Shown here: piece after piece, positions 35,352 through 35,893 of the stretch
Numbering within the stretch: position 1 is the first letter of the stretch
Layout of the letters: the number at the start of each line of letters is the position of its first letter
The notes under the pieces: generated by a model
Database searches by the model: none
Told to the model about the DNA's origin: nothing
Seen by the model: the letters and a program-made list of their open reading frames with translations, nothing else
Assembly (NCBI GenBank): GCA_000263395.1
Contig: AJXE01000031.1
Coordinates: 1 to 35,893 of the forward strand
Source of the DNA: Stutzerimonas stutzeri TS44
GTDB lineage: Bacteria; Pseudomonadota; Gammaproteobacteria; Pseudomonadales; Pseudomonadaceae
Reading direction: 5' to 3'
Length of the DNA: 35,893 bases
Translations under genes and position numbers: made by a program

Positions 35352-35893
35352 TCAGAAGAAGCCCAGCGGATTGATGTCGTAGCTGACCAGCAGGTTCTTG
35401 GTCTGCTGATAGTGGTCGAGCATCATCTTGTGGTTTTCGCGGCCAACACCGGACTTCTTGTAGCCACCGAACGCGGCATGTGCCGGGTAAAGGTGGTAGC
35501 AGTTGGTCCACACGCGACCGGCCTTGATGCCGCGGCCCATGCGGTAGGCGCGGTTGATGTCGCGGGTCCAGACGCCAGCGCTCAGACCGAACTCGGTGTC
35601 GTTGGCGATCGCCAGCGCTTCGGCCTCGTCCTTGAAGGTGGTGACGGCCACCACCGGCCCAAAGATTTCCTCCTGGAACACGCGCATCTTGTTGTGACCC
35701 TTGATCAGGGTCGGCTGCACGTAGTAACCGCTGGCCAGGCCGCCTTCGAGCTTCTCCGCGGCACCGCCGGTGAGGATCTGCGCGCCTTCCTGCTGGGCAA
35801 TGTCCATGTAGGACAGAATCTTGTCGAACTGCTGCTCGGACGCCTGGGCGCCGACCATGGTGTCGGTATCCAGCGGGTTGCCGCGCTTGATCG
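35352..35893 (-). CDS. exaC: NAD+-dependent acetaldehyde dehydrogenase ExaC, C-terminal part (copy B)
   Basis: The last ~179 codons of ExaC on the - strand, ending in TGA. The gene is cut by the window end, so the catalytic Cys is not seen. Visible motifs are [18 protein letters not shown] and [13 protein letters not shown]. ExaC oxidises acetaldehyde from the PQQ-linked ethanol dehydrogenase to acetate, and its place just upstream of pqqA matches P. aeruginosa. Compared by eye with copy A, about 27 of 542 bases differ, nearly all at third codon positions, and only two residues differ in the shared 168-residue stretch. The cut falls at the same codon as in copy A. Confidence 0.94.
   Translation of the reverse strand, partial: IKRGNPLDTDTMVGAQASEQQFDKILSYMDIAQQEGAQILTGGAAEKLEGGLASGYYVQPTLIKGHNKMRVFQEEIFGPVVAVTTFKDEAEALAIANDTEFGLSAGVWTRDINRAYRMGRGIKAGRVWTNCYHLYPAHAAFGGYKKSGVGRENHKMMLDHYQQTKNLLVSYDINPLGFF

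Overview
The window looks like chromosomal DNA from a GC-rich gammaproteobacterium of the Pseudomonas / Stutzerimonas (P. stutzeri group) type. The main reasons are the gacA-uvrC-pgsA-tRNA(Gly)-tRNA(Cys)-tRNA(Leu) block and the exaC-pqqABCDE-pqqH-ercA-ercS block, both of which are Pseudomonas arrangements. The genus is inferred from gene order and remembered protein similarity, not from a search.

Layout. (a) 1-4318, + strand: the 3' end of an acetaldehyde dehydrogenase gene, then eutH, eutB and eutC, a B12-dependent ethanolamine catabolic set without microcompartment genes. (b) 4319-8335: a possible 44-residue Cys-rich protein, then on the - strand tRNA-Leu, tRNA-Cys, tRNA-Gly, pgsA, uvrC and gacA. 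(c) 8563-15819: an arsenic island around an AT-rich divergent promoter. The - arm holds acr3, a Cys-containing permease, a two-Cys thioredoxin-like protein and an unusual CDF transporter. The + arm holds an ArsC-ArsR fusion, arsH, the arsenic-associated GAPDH and arsJ. (d) 15972-20327, + strand: a tightly overlapping molybdenum hydroxylase operon (iorA-like, iorB-like, xdhC, mocA-like). (e) 20434-26801, - strand: a Cu/Ag-type RND efflux operon (cusC, cusB with a CusF domain, cusA) preceded by a His/Cys-rich exported protein. (f) 26854-35893, - strand: a hybrid sensor kinase (ercS-like), ercA, pqqH, pqqE, pqqD, pqqC, pqqB, pqqA and the 3' end of exaC.

How the parts fit. EutBC makes acetaldehyde and ammonia from ethanolamine, while PQQ-dependent ethanol oxidation also makes acetaldehyde. 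Each pathway here has its own aldehyde dehydrogenase gene, and the visible parts of the two copies are about 95% identical in DNA and differ at only two residues. They lie as inverted repeats at the two ends of the window, and both are cut at the same codon. Between these metabolic blocks sit two metal-resistance modules (arsenic; copper/silver) and a molybdoenzyme operon.

The most unusual items are the ArsC-ArsR fusion, the acr3-permease-thioredoxin-CDF export arm with an HMA-like CDF lacking the usual TM5 His, the nested perfect inverted repeat between gapdh and arsJ, the stable hairpin between pqqA and pqqB, and the inverted acetaldehyde dehydrogenase pair. No CRISPR array, insertion sequence, prophage or rRNA gene was seen.
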